Part shown: positions 8,164-16,458 of the stretch, one piece after another | Layout: the number at the start of each line of letters is the position of its first letter | Numbering within the stretch: the first letter of the stretch is position 1 | Source of the DNA: JANRLJ01 sp034437895 | Lineage (GTDB): Bacteria > Chloroflexota > Anaerolineae > Aggregatilineales > Phototrophicaceae | Assembly: GCA_034437895.1 (NCBI GenBank) | Contig: DAOTTO010000358.1 | Span: 8,021 to 72,020 of the forward strand | Direction: 5' to 3' | Length of the DNA stretch: 64,000 nt | Translations under genes and position numbers: made by a program | The notes under the pieces: model-generated | Told to the model about the DNA's origin: nothing | Databases searched by the model: none | Seen by the model: only the letters and a program-made list of their open reading frames with translations

Positions 8164-9540
8164 ATGAGTGATCGTCCTGCTAATCCTCCTCGCAGAATTC
8201 AAGGTCTTGGTGACCAATCGCAGAAGCCGGCGGCGCCGAGTGGCTCAACCGATTTGCTGCGCGAAAGCAATGCGTGGTCGCCGACACCGATTTCGACGAT
8301 TGAAGACACCGGGCTGAGTAAACTTAATTTAGCCGACCTCATTTTGAAGGTGATTTATTTTGCCGGCGATATGATGGGGCATCAAGTTACCGAGATCGTC
8401 AAACTGCCGTTTACGGGGGTTGTCGACCAAATTTTGGAATTCTTAAAGCGTGAACGGTTTATCGAAGTGCGGGGATCGGGTGGATTTGGCGAAGCGGGGT
8501 ATCGTTACGTCATCACCGACAAGGGCGCAGATAAAGCACGGGATGCGTTGGAGCGCTCGCAATATGCGGGGGCTGCGCCAGTTAGTTTGCGCCAATACAT
8601 TCAATCAATGCAAGCCCAAAATCGGAATCGTAAGCCAATACATCAAGCCGATATGCAAAAATTGATGGAAAATCTGGTCGTCTCGGATGAGATGCTGGAT
8701 AAAGTTGGGCCAGCCGTCAATTCTGGACGCTCTATTTTTCTTTATGGCCCGCCGGGAAATGGTAAAACAACCATTGCCGAGCGTGTAGGTCGTTTGATTT
8801 TGGGAGATGATTTGTGGATACCGTACTCGATTGATGTAGATGGACAGATTATCCAAGTATTCGATTTTATCAATCATGAGATTGTTGAAAATCCGAAAAT
8901 TATGAAGCAGAGTACTGGTGTTATGCAAGACCCGCGCTGGATTTGCATTAAACGTCCTATGATTATGGTCGGTGGTGAGCTGACGATGGCGGGGCTTGAC
9001 TTGCAATTTGATGAGGTCAACAAGTTTTATGAAGCCCCATATCAAGTGAAGGCCAATGGCGGCATGTTTTTGATTGATGATTTTGGCCGCCAGGTGGTGC
9101 GTCCGGTAGATTTGCTGAATCGGTGGATCGTCCCGCTGGAAAAAGGGGTTGATTTTCTGACGCTCAATAACGGGCGCAAGATTGAAGTGCCGTTCTTTGT
9201 GCTAATTGTTTTCTCGACGAACCTTGACCCTAAGAACTTAGTTGATGAAGCTTTCTTGCGGCGCATCCGCTTTAAGATTGAGGTTGGGAATCCCAGCTTG
9301 GAGCAGTTCCGGCAAATTTTCCAGATTATGTGTCGAATCAAGAAAGTACCTTATGATGAGCAAGGCTTGGCCTATCTGATTAAGAAATGGTACATCGATA
9401 TGGATCGTGACCTGCGTATGGTGCATCCGCGTGACATTTTGTCGCAGTTGGTGGATATTGCGAATTATCAGGATCGTCCTGCGACATTGACTAAAGACCT
9501 CATTGACGCGGCAGCAGCATCATATTTTGTTGAGCTATAA
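8164..9540 (+). CDS. AAA-family ATPase with N-terminal winged-helix-like region
   Basis: 458 residues. Residues 1-45 are Pro/Ser rich and probably disordered. Residues about 50-130 look like a winged-helix unit (LADLILKVIYFAGDMMGHQV...YRYVITDKGADKARDAL). A P-loop ATPase follows: Walker A GPPGNGKTT (near 195), a Walker B-like MFLIDDFGRQ, sensor-type FSTNLDP, and FLRRIRFKIEV as an arginine-finger region. The type is known from Chloroflexota and cyanobacteria as an uncharacterised ATPase, distantly MoxR-like; its role is unknown. AAAGGA precedes the ATG. The receiver-fusion gene starts about 70 bases after its stop, so the two are probably one operon. Confidence 0.85.
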   Translation: MSDRPANPPRRIQGLGDQSQKPAAPSGSTDLLRESNAWSPTPISTIEDTGLSKLNLADLILKVIYFAGDMMGHQVTEIVKLPFTGVVDQILEFLKRERFIEVRGSGGFGEAGYRYVITDKGADKARDALERSQYAGAAPVSLRQYIQSMQAQNRNRKPIHQADMQKLMENLVVSDEMLDKVGPAVNSGRSIFLYGPPGNGKTTIAERVGRLILGDDLWIPYSIDVDGQIIQVFDFINHEIVENPKIMKQSTGVMQDPRWICIKRPMIMVGGELTMAGLDLQFDEVNKFYEAPYQVKANGGMFLIDDFGRQVVRPVDLLNRWIVPLEKGVDFLTLNNGRKIEVPFFVLIVFSTNLDPKNLVDEAFLRRIRFKIEVGNPSLEQFRQIFQIMCRIKKVPYDEQGLAYLIKKWYIDMDRDLRMVHPRDILSQLVDIANYQDRPATLTKDLIDAAAASYFVEL

Positions 9541-9607
9541 ATGGCGGCAGCAGGGCGCTTAAATCAGTGAAGTCTGTCGCGGTAAGAAGTTGGGTCGTCA
9601 AGTATTG

Positions 9608-10633
9608 ATGAAGAAGTTTAACGGCTCTGCCATTACCCGTCATCAGGTATTCACGCTGTCCGATGGTTCGTATGTCGTTCAATGGGATGATAACCGGGTA
9701 CAAGAATTGTTATCCGGTCAATATCGTCCTTTTGACCATGCGCGGGATTTTGGTCACGCGATTACGGATTATGAGCTAAAACAACTGCGCGTATCTGGAC
9801 GGGTAGAACATTATAATCATAAATATGTGTGGTTGCTGCCGCTGCCAGAGGGTGGACGATTTGGTGAGCGGCGTGTTATGGGGAAAGAAGATCGCATCCG
9901 AGCGTTCTACCTTACGACCTCCTTACCAAAATCAGAAATCGCTCAAGCACAGCAAACGCTAAATGATCTTGGATTTGGGGAGCGTTTTTTTGCGCGTGCG
10001 CGTGATAGTGTTGTTGTGGTTCTGGGCAAGCATGGTATACCGTTCCGTACTTTTCAGGAAGCGGAGCAAGCGCAAGAGGCTATTTCTATGCAGTCCTCAC
10101 AAGTATTTTCGGTACTTAGTATCGCATTTATTGAGACGAGCAGCAGAACCCTTTATAGGCACACAATGGATAGCAACAGCACGAAACTCAATCTCGATGA
10201 ATTGATTGCCAGCCAAAGTAATACCGCTAACCTTGTAGGTAAACGCGTTGTTTTGGTCGTAAAACAGGAGGAAGAGCGAGAGGCGTTTGGGCAGTTGTTT
10301 ACAGAAATGCAACTGGATGTAAAAGTGGCCTCCTCTGCGGTTGAAGCACTTCAATTTTTAGAAGACTTTCAGACTGACCTCTTGATTGCTGATATTCAAC
10401 TGTCGGATATGCACGTCTTCCAGATGTTAAGTAAAGCTAAAGAGATCGAGAGCTTACGAGATCTACCTGTCATGGTGCTGACAGATCAGCCCTATTTTGG
10501 TACGACTGTGGCGAAAGTTGATTATATGCAGCGCCCAATTAGCATCGCACGGCTGCGTTATAATGTTTATATCGCGCTCAACGGCAAACAATCTGATAGC
10601 AGTACGGATGGCACTTCCTCTAATCCGTCTTAG
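9608..10633 (+). CDS. Two-domain protein: unknown-family domain fused to a degenerate response-regulator receiver
   Basis: 341 residues from the ATG at 9608 (a TTG at 9590 is also in frame; neither has a strong ribosome site). Residues 1-185 match the whole protein encoded at 2266-2841. After a linker (SSRTLYRHTMDSNSTK) a CheY-like receiver occupies about residues 210-325. The presumed phospho-acceptor Asp is present in LLIADIQLSDM and the Thr in VLTD, but the acidic pair near strand 1 is replaced (VVKQEEE) and the conserved Lys before Pro is lost (YMQRPI). It may therefore act without normal phosphorylation. It follows the AAA ATPase closely. An internal ATG at the linker could give the receiver alone. 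Confidence 0.8.
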   Translation: MKKFNGSAITRHQVFTLSDGSYVVQWDDNRVQELLSGQYRPFDHARDFGHAITDYELKQLRVSGRVEHYNHKYVWLLPLPEGGRFGERRVMGKEDRIRAFYLTTSLPKSEIAQAQQTLNDLGFGERFFARARDSVVVVLGKHGIPFRTFQEAEQAQEAISMQSSQVFSVLSIAFIETSSRTLYRHTMDSNSTKLNLDELIASQSNTANLVGKRVVLVVKQEEEREAFGQLFTEMQLDVKVASSAVEALQFLEDFQTDLLIADIQLSDMHVFQMLSKAKEIESLRDLPVMVLTDQPYFGTTVAKVDYMQRPISIARLRYNVYIALNGKQSDSSTDGTSSNPS

Positions 10634-10749
10634 ATTGGAGATGGCCTCTGTATCTCCTTGAAGAATTATTTTCTCACCCTACATTTGCAGAATCTCAACT
10701 GCGCTGGTACATTCAGCCACTATAAAATTATTAGGTAGGATTTCTAGCG

Positions 10750-11379
10750 ATGACATGGGCGATTCTTTTCGTCTTTTTGATTGTGGTAGGAGTTATGTCC
10801 TTGGGCGGCAGAAAACAAGTGGCTTGGGTTGGCAAAATGTGGCGGGTTCATCCTGGTGTTGCCAACAAAGCGGAATGGATGGCACCAGACGATGTGATGA
10901 ATGCCGTGCGAGAAGATTATTTAGCGATGACCCGTTGGTTGCAAGACAGTATGGCGCATGATTGGGCGAAGCAGTGGTCTGCCGCGCCGCTTTATCTTTC
11001 TGGTGTGCAGCTTAAACGCCATCAAGAAATTCTGAAACATTATCGACTGGGGAAAGCGCCTCGCTATAATGGCGTGCTGCGATGTTTACATCAAGTTGAA
11101 GTGCGGCATTTTTCCGAAGATGGAGAACGGTGTTTAGTGGTTGATCGTCAGACTTCCCGCCGGATGGCGACTTATGATTATTGGACACAAACGCGCCTCA
11201 CCACACAAGACCTTGGCGATGGCACAGTCGTTTACGAAATGGCCTATGACATAGAGGCGCAGCGTTGGAAGGTTGATGCTTATATTCAAGAACTTCCATT
11301 AGGTTGGAAGACCTCTTCAAAAACGCACCGGATTAAACTGTTATCCGCCATGCCGCCTGCGATAGGGCGCGACAATTAG
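10750..11379 (+). CDS. Membrane-anchored protein of unknown function (possible IMS/NTF2-like domain)
   Basis: 209 residues. An N-terminal hydrophobic helix (AILFVFLIVVGVMSL) is followed by a soluble domain. The domain's pattern (VREDYLAMTRWLQDS, a WA..WS.APLYLSG segment, then alternating strands with RCLVVDRQTSRRMATYDYW and W.VDAYIQELP) resembles the IMS-like/NTF2-like accessory domain seen in ARC6 and in some bacterial envelope proteins; this is inference from pattern only. The start has a TAGGA-type site. A terminator follows directly, so it ends its unit; it is separated from the receiver-fusion gene by 116 bases. Confidence 0.65.
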   Translation: MTWAILFVFLIVVGVMSLGGRKQVAWVGKMWRVHPGVANKAEWMAPDDVMNAVREDYLAMTRWLQDSMAHDWAKQWSAAPLYLSGVQLKRHQEILKHYRLGKAPRYNGVLRCLHQVEVRHFSEDGERCLVVDRQTSRRMATYDYWTQTRLTTQDLGDGTVVYEMAYDIEAQRWKVDAYIQELPLGWKTSSKTHRIKLLSAMPPAIGRDN

Positions 11380-11382
11380 GTC

Positions 11383-11418
11383 AGGGGCGAGTCAAAACTC
11401 GCCTCTCTTGTTTTGTTG
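11383..11418 (+). terminator. Rho-independent terminator
   Basis: Stem GGGGCGAG/CTCGCCTC (11384-11391 with 11398-11405, one G-U pair), loop TCAAAA, then TCTTGTTTTGTTGT. Confidence 0.85.
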
Positions 11419-11450
11419 TACTTATTGTGCTTGTTTAAAGGTAAAAGTTG

Positions 11451-12449
11451 ATGTTTTTTGTGACTGGCGGGACAGGGTTTTTAGGTCGTCATTTAATAGC
11501 GGCTTTGTGTCGAGAAGGGCATCAGGTTAAGGTTTTGACGCGCAATCCTGAAAACAGCCTCTGGTTGAAGCGCTATGCGGGTGTACAAGTGACTCAGGGG
11601 GATTTGAGTGATAAAACCGCCGTATCCAGCGCTATGAAAGGTTGTCAATTTGTCATCCATGCGGGTGGGCTTTTTCGCTTTTGGGGCGATGAGCGCCAAT
11701 TTATGGAGACAAATGCGCTCGGTACAGAAAATGTGCTGTCTGCGGCGCAGCAGCAGGGGATTGAACGGGTAATTCATATTTCAAGTATCGCTGTGATAGG
11801 GCAGCCCGATCCAGCCAATGTGATTGATGAAACTTACCCGTCGCGTCCGGTTGATCCTTATCAGCGCAGTAAGCTGGAAGGCGAGCAAATCGCACTGCGT
11901 TATTATGCCGATCACGGCTTGCCGGTGATTGTCTTGCGTCCAGGTGCATTTTATGGGCCATTTGGGGAATATGCCTTCAACCGTCTGTTTTTTAAAGACC
12001 CTATGCGCGGCATCATCATGCAGATCAATGGGGGGCGTTATATTATTTTTCCGGCTTATATCTCTGATGTCGTTCAAGGGATTATCAAGGCGATGGACTG
12101 CGGCAAGCCGGGCGAAATTTATAATATCTGTGGCGATTGGATTTCTCATAAAGAGGCGTTTGATATTGTCTGCCAAGAGGCGAATTTGTATTGGCCTCGT
12201 CCGCCTATTCCGGGCTGGCTAGGCATCAATACCTCGCGCTTATTGGAAGTTTTGGGGCGCGTTACAGGGCGCGAACCATTCTGGCCTATCAACTTACGGT
12301 CTTATGTGTACAATAGTTGGCGCGTCTCTATCGAGAAGGCGCGGCGCGAACTCGGTTTTGTGCCGACAGACTTCCGTGAAGGGGCGCGTCGGACGATAGC
12401 GTGGTATCGGGCAGGGCAGCCGGAGGACATCCCGGAAACACGATGCTGA
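11451..12449 (+). CDS. NAD(P)-dependent epimerase/dehydratase (extended SDR)
   Basis: 332 residues, an extended short-chain dehydrogenase/reductase. The cofactor motif is TGGTGFLG at residues 6-13 and the catalytic pair is YQRSK (YxxxK, near residue 143), with the upstream serine in HISSIAV. The closest described types are the dihydroflavonol-4-reductase-like and HpnA-like sugar or hopanoid enzymes; the substrate is not predictable. An AAAGGT site precedes the ATG; a TTG immediately before it is in frame but unnecessary. Stand-alone gene between a terminator and a repeat-bearing spacer before obgE. Confidence 0.9.
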   Translation: MFFVTGGTGFLGRHLIAALCREGHQVKVLTRNPENSLWLKRYAGVQVTQGDLSDKTAVSSAMKGCQFVIHAGGLFRFWGDERQFMETNALGTENVLSAAQQQGIERVIHISSIAVIGQPDPANVIDETYPSRPVDPYQRSKLEGEQIALRYYADHGLPVIVLRPGAFYGPFGEYAFNRLFFKDPMRGIIMQINGGRYIIFPAYISDVVQGIIKAMDCGKPGEIYNICGDWISHKEAFDIVCQEANLYWPRPPIPGWLGINTSRLLEVLGRVTGREPFWPINLRSYVYNSWRVSIEKARRELGFVPTDFREGARRTIAWYRAGQPEDIPETRC

Positions 12450-12482
12450 CGTGAGGCTAGGTGTAATAAGAAGCGATTGAAT

Positions 12483-12507
12483 CACAGAGAACACAGAGTT
12501 CACAGAG
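12483..12507. repeat. Short 9-base periodic repeat (CACAGAG units)
   Basis: Three CACAGAG heptamers at 12483, 12492 and 12501, each 9 bases apart, followed by CTCTCTCTG. A related copy with the same spacing occurs at 49999-50023. Such CACAGAG strings are dispersed intergenic repeats in many environmental bacterial genomes. Confidence 0.7.
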
Positions 12508-12567
12508 AATCTCTCTCTGCATTTTCGTGAATTTTGTGGTTCAGCAATATCTGTGGAGTTGGATAAG

Positions 12568-13836
12568 ATGCAGTTTGATGAAGTTAAAATCTATGTTCGC
12601 AGCGGTGACGGCGGTGATGGCGTTATCGCCTTCCGACGCGAGAAATTTGTCCCACGCGGTGGCCCATCCGGTGGCGATGGTGGCAACGGCGGCGCGATCA
12701 TTTTAAAAGTAAATCCTAAAATCAATACTCTGTTGACCTTCCAGAAACGGCTCCACTTCCGTGCGGAAAACGGTGGAAAGGGCGGTGGACGCGATATGAC
12801 AGGGGGAACGGCAGATCATTTAGAGATTGAAGTTCCCGCTGGTACAGTGGTACGTGATGCTGAATCGGGGATTCTAATTGCTGATCTCGTCAGACCGGAT
12901 GATCGTGTCATCATCCTTAAAGGTGGCAAGGGTGGCAAAGGAAATGCGCGGTTTGCCACAGCCTCCAACCAAGCGCCGCGTTTTGCCGAAAAAGGCGAAC
13001 CGGGGATTGAGCTTTGGTTAAAGCTAGAACTTAAATTGATCGCGGATGTAGGTATCATCGGTGTGCCGAATGCGGGTAAGTCGACTTTGCTTTCGGTGGT
13101 CAGTAATGCAAAACCTAAAATCGCCAATTATCCGTTTACAACATTAGAACCTAATCTCGGCGCTGTGGCGTATGATGACCGCGATTTGGTGTTCGCAGAT
13201 ATTCCAGGTTTGATCGAAGGGGCGCACCAAGGCGTAGGTTTGGGGCATTCGTTTTTGCGTCATATCCAACGGACTCGTGTTTTGATTCATCTGCTGGATG
13301 GTGCAAGCGAGACACCTTTGGTCGATTATAATCAGATCAACACTGAATTGGCGCTTTATGATGAGAAGTTGATCGAGAAGCAGCAGCTTGTGGTCTTTAA
13401 TAAGATTGATCTTCCAGAAGCGCAGGCGCAATGGCCTGAATTGGAAGCGGCGCTTAAGGCGCGGGGCATTCCGGTGATGGCGATTTCTGCGGCCTCACAG
13501 CAAAATGTGCGCGACCTTGTGCAAAAGGTGTTCCAGCTTGTTTCTACACTGCCGGAACAAGAAGTGTCGGAGGTGATCGCGGAAAAGCCCTTGTATGAAA
13601 TGCCAGAGGATGCAGATCTCTTTAAAATTACACGCGGTGATGATGGCAGTTATCATGTAACAGGAAGACGCATTGAACGGGCGGCGGCGATGACGTATTG
13701 GGATTATGAAGAGGCCGTTATGCGCTTCCAAAATCTTTTAGAGGCACTTGGCATCTCCGAAGCGCTGGAAAAAGCAGGCGTAAAAGTCGGCGATACGGTC
13801 TTTATTGGTGAATTTGAATTGGAATGGTCGGAGTAA
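12568..13836 (+). CDS. obgE: Obg GTPase (ribosome assembly and stress)
   Basis: 422 residues from the ATG at 12568, chosen because GGAG lies 9 bases upstream and the protein then starts MQFDEVKIYVRSGDGG like other Obg proteins; a GTG at 12553 is less likely. Domains: glycine-rich Obg fold (1-158; GGPSGGDGGNGG), G domain (about 160-330) with GVPNAGKST, switch TT in YPFTTLEPN, DIPGLIEGA, NKIDLP and SAAS, and a C-terminal OCT domain (about 345-422). Obg binds the 50S subunit and links ribosome maturation to (p)ppGpp. nadD follows after 28 bases, as in many bacteria. Confidence 0.97.
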   Translation: MQFDEVKIYVRSGDGGDGVIAFRREKFVPRGGPSGGDGGNGGAIILKVNPKINTLLTFQKRLHFRAENGGKGGGRDMTGGTADHLEIEVPAGTVVRDAESGILIADLVRPDDRVIILKGGKGGKGNARFATASNQAPRFAEKGEPGIELWLKLELKLIADVGIIGVPNAGKSTLLSVVSNAKPKIANYPFTTLEPNLGAVAYDDRDLVFADIPGLIEGAHQGVGLGHSFLRHIQRTRVLIHLLDGASETPLVDYNQINTELALYDEKLIEKQQLVVFNKIDLPEAQAQWPELEAALKARGIPVMAISAASQQNVRDLVQKVFQLVSTLPEQEVSEVIAEKPLYEMPEDADLFKITRGDDGSYHVTGRRIERAAAMTYWDYEEAVMRFQNLLEALGISEALEKAGVKVGDTVFIGEFELEWSE

Positions 13837-13864
13837 TCCACCCCACGCAGGAAACGAGGACACA

Positions 13865-14488
13865 ATGCAGCAGCGGATTGGAATCCTGGGTGGCACTTTC
13901 GATCCCCCTCATCATGCTCATTTAATTCTGGCGCAGCACGCTTATGAGGAATTAAAACTTGCGAAGGTGCTGTTTGTGCCAGCCGGTGTGCCGCCACATA
14001 AAGACTATACACGCACCCCGGTGGAACATCGTTTGGCGATGCTGGAACTGGCTATGGATGACATCCCGTATTTTGAGCTGTCGCGGGTGGAAATTGATCG
14101 TCCGGGTCCGCATTATACGATTGAAACGATGAAGATCATCCGCCAGCAAAACGCCGAGTCTGAGTTGTTTTTTATTATGGGTGGCGATGTGTTTCGTGAT
14201 TTGCCGAATTGGGAACGGCCCCAGGAATTGTTTGCGACTGCCCATTTGGCAGTTGCGGTGATGCGCCGTCCGGGGCGTGATGGATATGCGCTGCGCCCTG
14301 ATATGCACGAGGATGTTATTCCCGGTTTGGCACAGCATACGATGATTTTGAACTCTCCACTGGTGGAATTTTCCTCAACTGATATTGTAGAGCGCCTAAT
14401 GGCCGGTAAAAGTGTCCGTTGGATGGTATCTGAGCCTGTATTGGCCTATATCGCGGAGCATGGGCTGTATAAACCCAGTGAAGAGTGA
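13865..14488 (+). CDS. nadD: Nicotinate-nucleotide adenylyltransferase
   Basis: 207 residues from the ATG at 13865, which has GAGG 5 bases before it; the frame stays open upstream but that part overlaps obgE. NadD makes nicotinate adenine dinucleotide from NaMN and ATP in NAD synthesis. The nucleotidyltransferase motif is GGTFDPPHHAHL: the usual H/TxGH reads HHAH, with Ala for Gly. The second motif SSTDIV near the end corresponds to SSTxIR. Obg-NadD adjacency is common. The next gene starts 16 bases after the stop. Confidence 0.94.
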   Translation: MQQRIGILGGTFDPPHHAHLILAQHAYEELKLAKVLFVPAGVPPHKDYTRTPVEHRLAMLELAMDDIPYFELSRVEIDRPGPHYTIETMKIIRQQNAESELFFIMGGDVFRDLPNWERPQELFATAHLAVAVMRRPGRDGYALRPDMHEDVIPGLAQHTMILNSPLVEFSSTDIVERLMAGKSVRWMVSEPVLAYIAEHGLYKPSEE

Positions 14489-14504
14489 GCGTAAAGAGCA
14501 ATTA

Positions 14505-16271
14505 ATGATATGTGATATTAAAAATCTGAGATGCTTGCTGACCAGAGTTATCAATTTCTGTGTGGTGGGTGTCTCTATCTTGTTTCTTGTGGCGTTGGCT
14601 GATATACGGGTTGTAGGGCAGGGCGCACCTATTTTAGTGCCGCCAACGCCTGTACCCACATTGCCATCTGCCGATCAAGAATTGTTAGCATCAGAATCGG
14701 CGGTTGCGCGAATCCAACGCGACAACAAAGTGCGGGTTGGCATTCTTTACAATGCGCCGCCTTATGGCGAACTAAATGCACGCGGGGTTGTGTCTGGGTT
14801 TGATGCCGATATTGCTAACAGCATGAAAGATGCTTGGGGGGTCGAGATTGAATTTCTGCAAGTGACGCGCAACGTGGATTCCACTGTGCGAATGCTGCAA
14901 AATGGCACCGTTGACCTCGTGATGTCGGCTTTGATTAATCAGCACGATGTGGATTCGAGGGTTGAATTTAGCCAGACGTATTTTATTGATCGGCAGGCTA
15001 TCATGGTACGGGTTGATGATCCCGTAACGACTCTCGCAGAGATGGCAGGCCGCAATATTGGGGTAGTAGTGGCAACTCCGGCGGAAGCGGCTTTGATGCG
15101 CTGGCTGCAACGCACGGGAATTTCGGCCAATGTGCAGTCGTTTTTGACGCTTGATCGCGCTTATGTTGCATTGGCGGTGGGAACGATAGACGGACTTATC
15201 GATACAGAAGCGCAGTTACGGCGTATTTCTGTGTCGCAAGTTGATTCTTTCAAAGTGTTGGAAGAAGCGATTGAGTTTGAATCTCACGCGATGGCGATCC
15301 GGCGGCAAGACACTGGTATGCGCGATATGATTAACCGGACGCTGCAATACCTGACCAGCACCGGACGGATGAATGAAATCAAGCAGGTGCATTTCCCCGG
15401 TTCGGCCTACGATGTGATCCGTCCTTGGCGGAATTTGGGCGATCAAGCGCCTACGCCAGCACAATATTCTCCGACACTGACTTATCCAGCCCAATATGTG
15501 ATTCCACGTTTGCAAGTAGAGCGTGTCTTGCGTGTAGCAGGATTATTTGGGATTACGGCGGATGATACTGAAGCGCCGGAAAGCCAACGGCGTTTGGATA
15601 CCTTAAACCGTGCCATTATCGACGAATTAGCGCGGCGCTGGGGCGTAACGGTTACGTATGTGCCTGACAGCGCGACTAATGCGGTGGAATTGGTGGCGAA
15701 TGGGCAAGCGGACATCGCTGTTGGCATTACCCCCGATTGGAATATGGTGGGGCAGATGGACTTTAGCGGCTATTATCTGGTGCGCGGTGATCGGTTGATG
15801 GCGAAGGTACGTGGCGAAACTGAGGGCTTTATCGGTTTACGTGGCGGGCGAATTGTGGCGACAGATATTAATGATCCAGAAGCTGTAACGCGGATGCGTG
15901 ATGCGGCGGATGGTAATGTTGAACCTTTTCAGACCCGCGAATCGGATTTTGCACTGGCGATTTTGGAAGAACTCAACGCCGATGTGGCTTTTGGCGATAT
16001 TTTGCAATTGATTCCGCATATCGAGCAGTATCCTGATTTGCTGCAAATTACGGATGAGTGGTACAGCCAAAATGTGATCGTGATGGCTGTTCCGCGTAAT
16101 GATCTTGATTTTCGTTTGCTTGTTGATTATTCGCTGCAAGAATTGGCGCGTGATGGGACGTTGGCTGGGCTTTTGCAACCTGTGATGCTGCCAAAAGATG
16201 TGCCGGTTTTCGAGATGTGGTCTGGGGCGAATGAATTTATGGGATTTCCGTTAACAACAACGCCGGGTTAA
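14505..16271 (+). CDS. Membrane-anchored protein with two tandem solute-binding (SBP family 3) domains
   Basis: 588 residues from the ATG at 14505 (the frame is open further upstream inside nadD). Residues about 15-37 form a signal anchor (FCVVGVSILFLVALADI), then a Pro/Thr linker. Two family 3 periplasmic-binding domains follow: about 70-310 (VRVGILYNAPPYGE, GFDADIANSMKDAWGVE, LQNGTVDLVMSAL) and about 330-580 (LNRAIIDELARRWGVTV, VANGQADIAVGIT, DFRLLVDYSLQELARDG). Such domains bind amino acids or related small molecules. No permease or ATPase gene is adjacent, so sensing or scavenging roles other than an ABC transporter are possible. It follows nadD by 16 bases and ends at a strong terminator. 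Confidence 0.88.
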   Translation: MICDIKNLRCLLTRVINFCVVGVSILFLVALADIRVVGQGAPILVPPTPVPTLPSADQELLASESAVARIQRDNKVRVGILYNAPPYGELNARGVVSGFDADIANSMKDAWGVEIEFLQVTRNVDSTVRMLQNGTVDLVMSALINQHDVDSRVEFSQTYFIDRQAIMVRVDDPVTTLAEMAGRNIGVVVATPAEAALMRWLQRTGISANVQSFLTLDRAYVALAVGTIDGLIDTEAQLRRISVSQVDSFKVLEEAIEFESHAMAIRRQDTGMRDMINRTLQYLTSTGRMNEIKQVHFPGSAYDVIRPWRNLGDQAPTPAQYSPTLTYPAQYVIPRLQVERVLRVAGLFGITADDTEAPESQRRLDTLNRAIIDELARRWGVTVTYVPDSATNAVELVANGQADIAVGITPDWNMVGQMDFSGYYLVRGDRLMAKVRGETEGFIGLRGGRIVATDINDPEAVTRMRDAADGNVEPFQTRESDFALAILEELNADVAFGDILQLIPHIEQYPDLLQITDEWYSQNVIVMAVPRNDLDFRLLVDYSLQELARDGTLAGLLQPVMLPKDVPVFEMWSGANEFMGFPLTTTPG

Positions 16272-16305
16272 TTTCATTAGATAGCCCTGAAATTGAAGTT
16301 AGCGT

Positions 16306-16347
16306 AAAGGGATGGGATGATTTTTCGTCCCATCCCTTTTTTCTTTT
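16306..16347 (+). terminator. Terminator of obgE-nadD-SBP unit
   Basis: Perfect 12-bp stem AAAGGGATGGGA/TCCCATCCCTTT (16306-16317 with 16328-16339), 10-base loop, T-rich tail. Confidence 0.92.
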
Positions 16348-16423
16348 GGGGCATTATGTGAAAAAAATTAGACTATACTCAAAAATAGCCCTCATCTCAA
16401 AAATCTTGTGTATACTGTTTTTA

Positions 16424-16441
16424 TTGTGAAAAATAACACAA
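16424..16441. promoter_or_regulatory. Predicted Rex operator
   Basis: TTGTGAAAAATAACACAA, an 18-base inverted repeat; the arms extend to ATTGTG/CACAAT. The described Rex consensus is TTGTGAAN4TTCACAA, also 18 bases. It lies between a TATACT -10 (16411-16416) and the ribosome site of the DoxX gene, where a bound repressor would block transcription. The rex gene is in the same window. Confidence 0.7.
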
Positions 16442-16458
16442 TAAAAGGAGAGACTTCT

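Noticed and set aside
12483..12507. Possible CRISPR array
   Set aside because: Only three 7-base units with 2-base spacers; far below the repeat and spacer size of CRISPR, and no cas genes.
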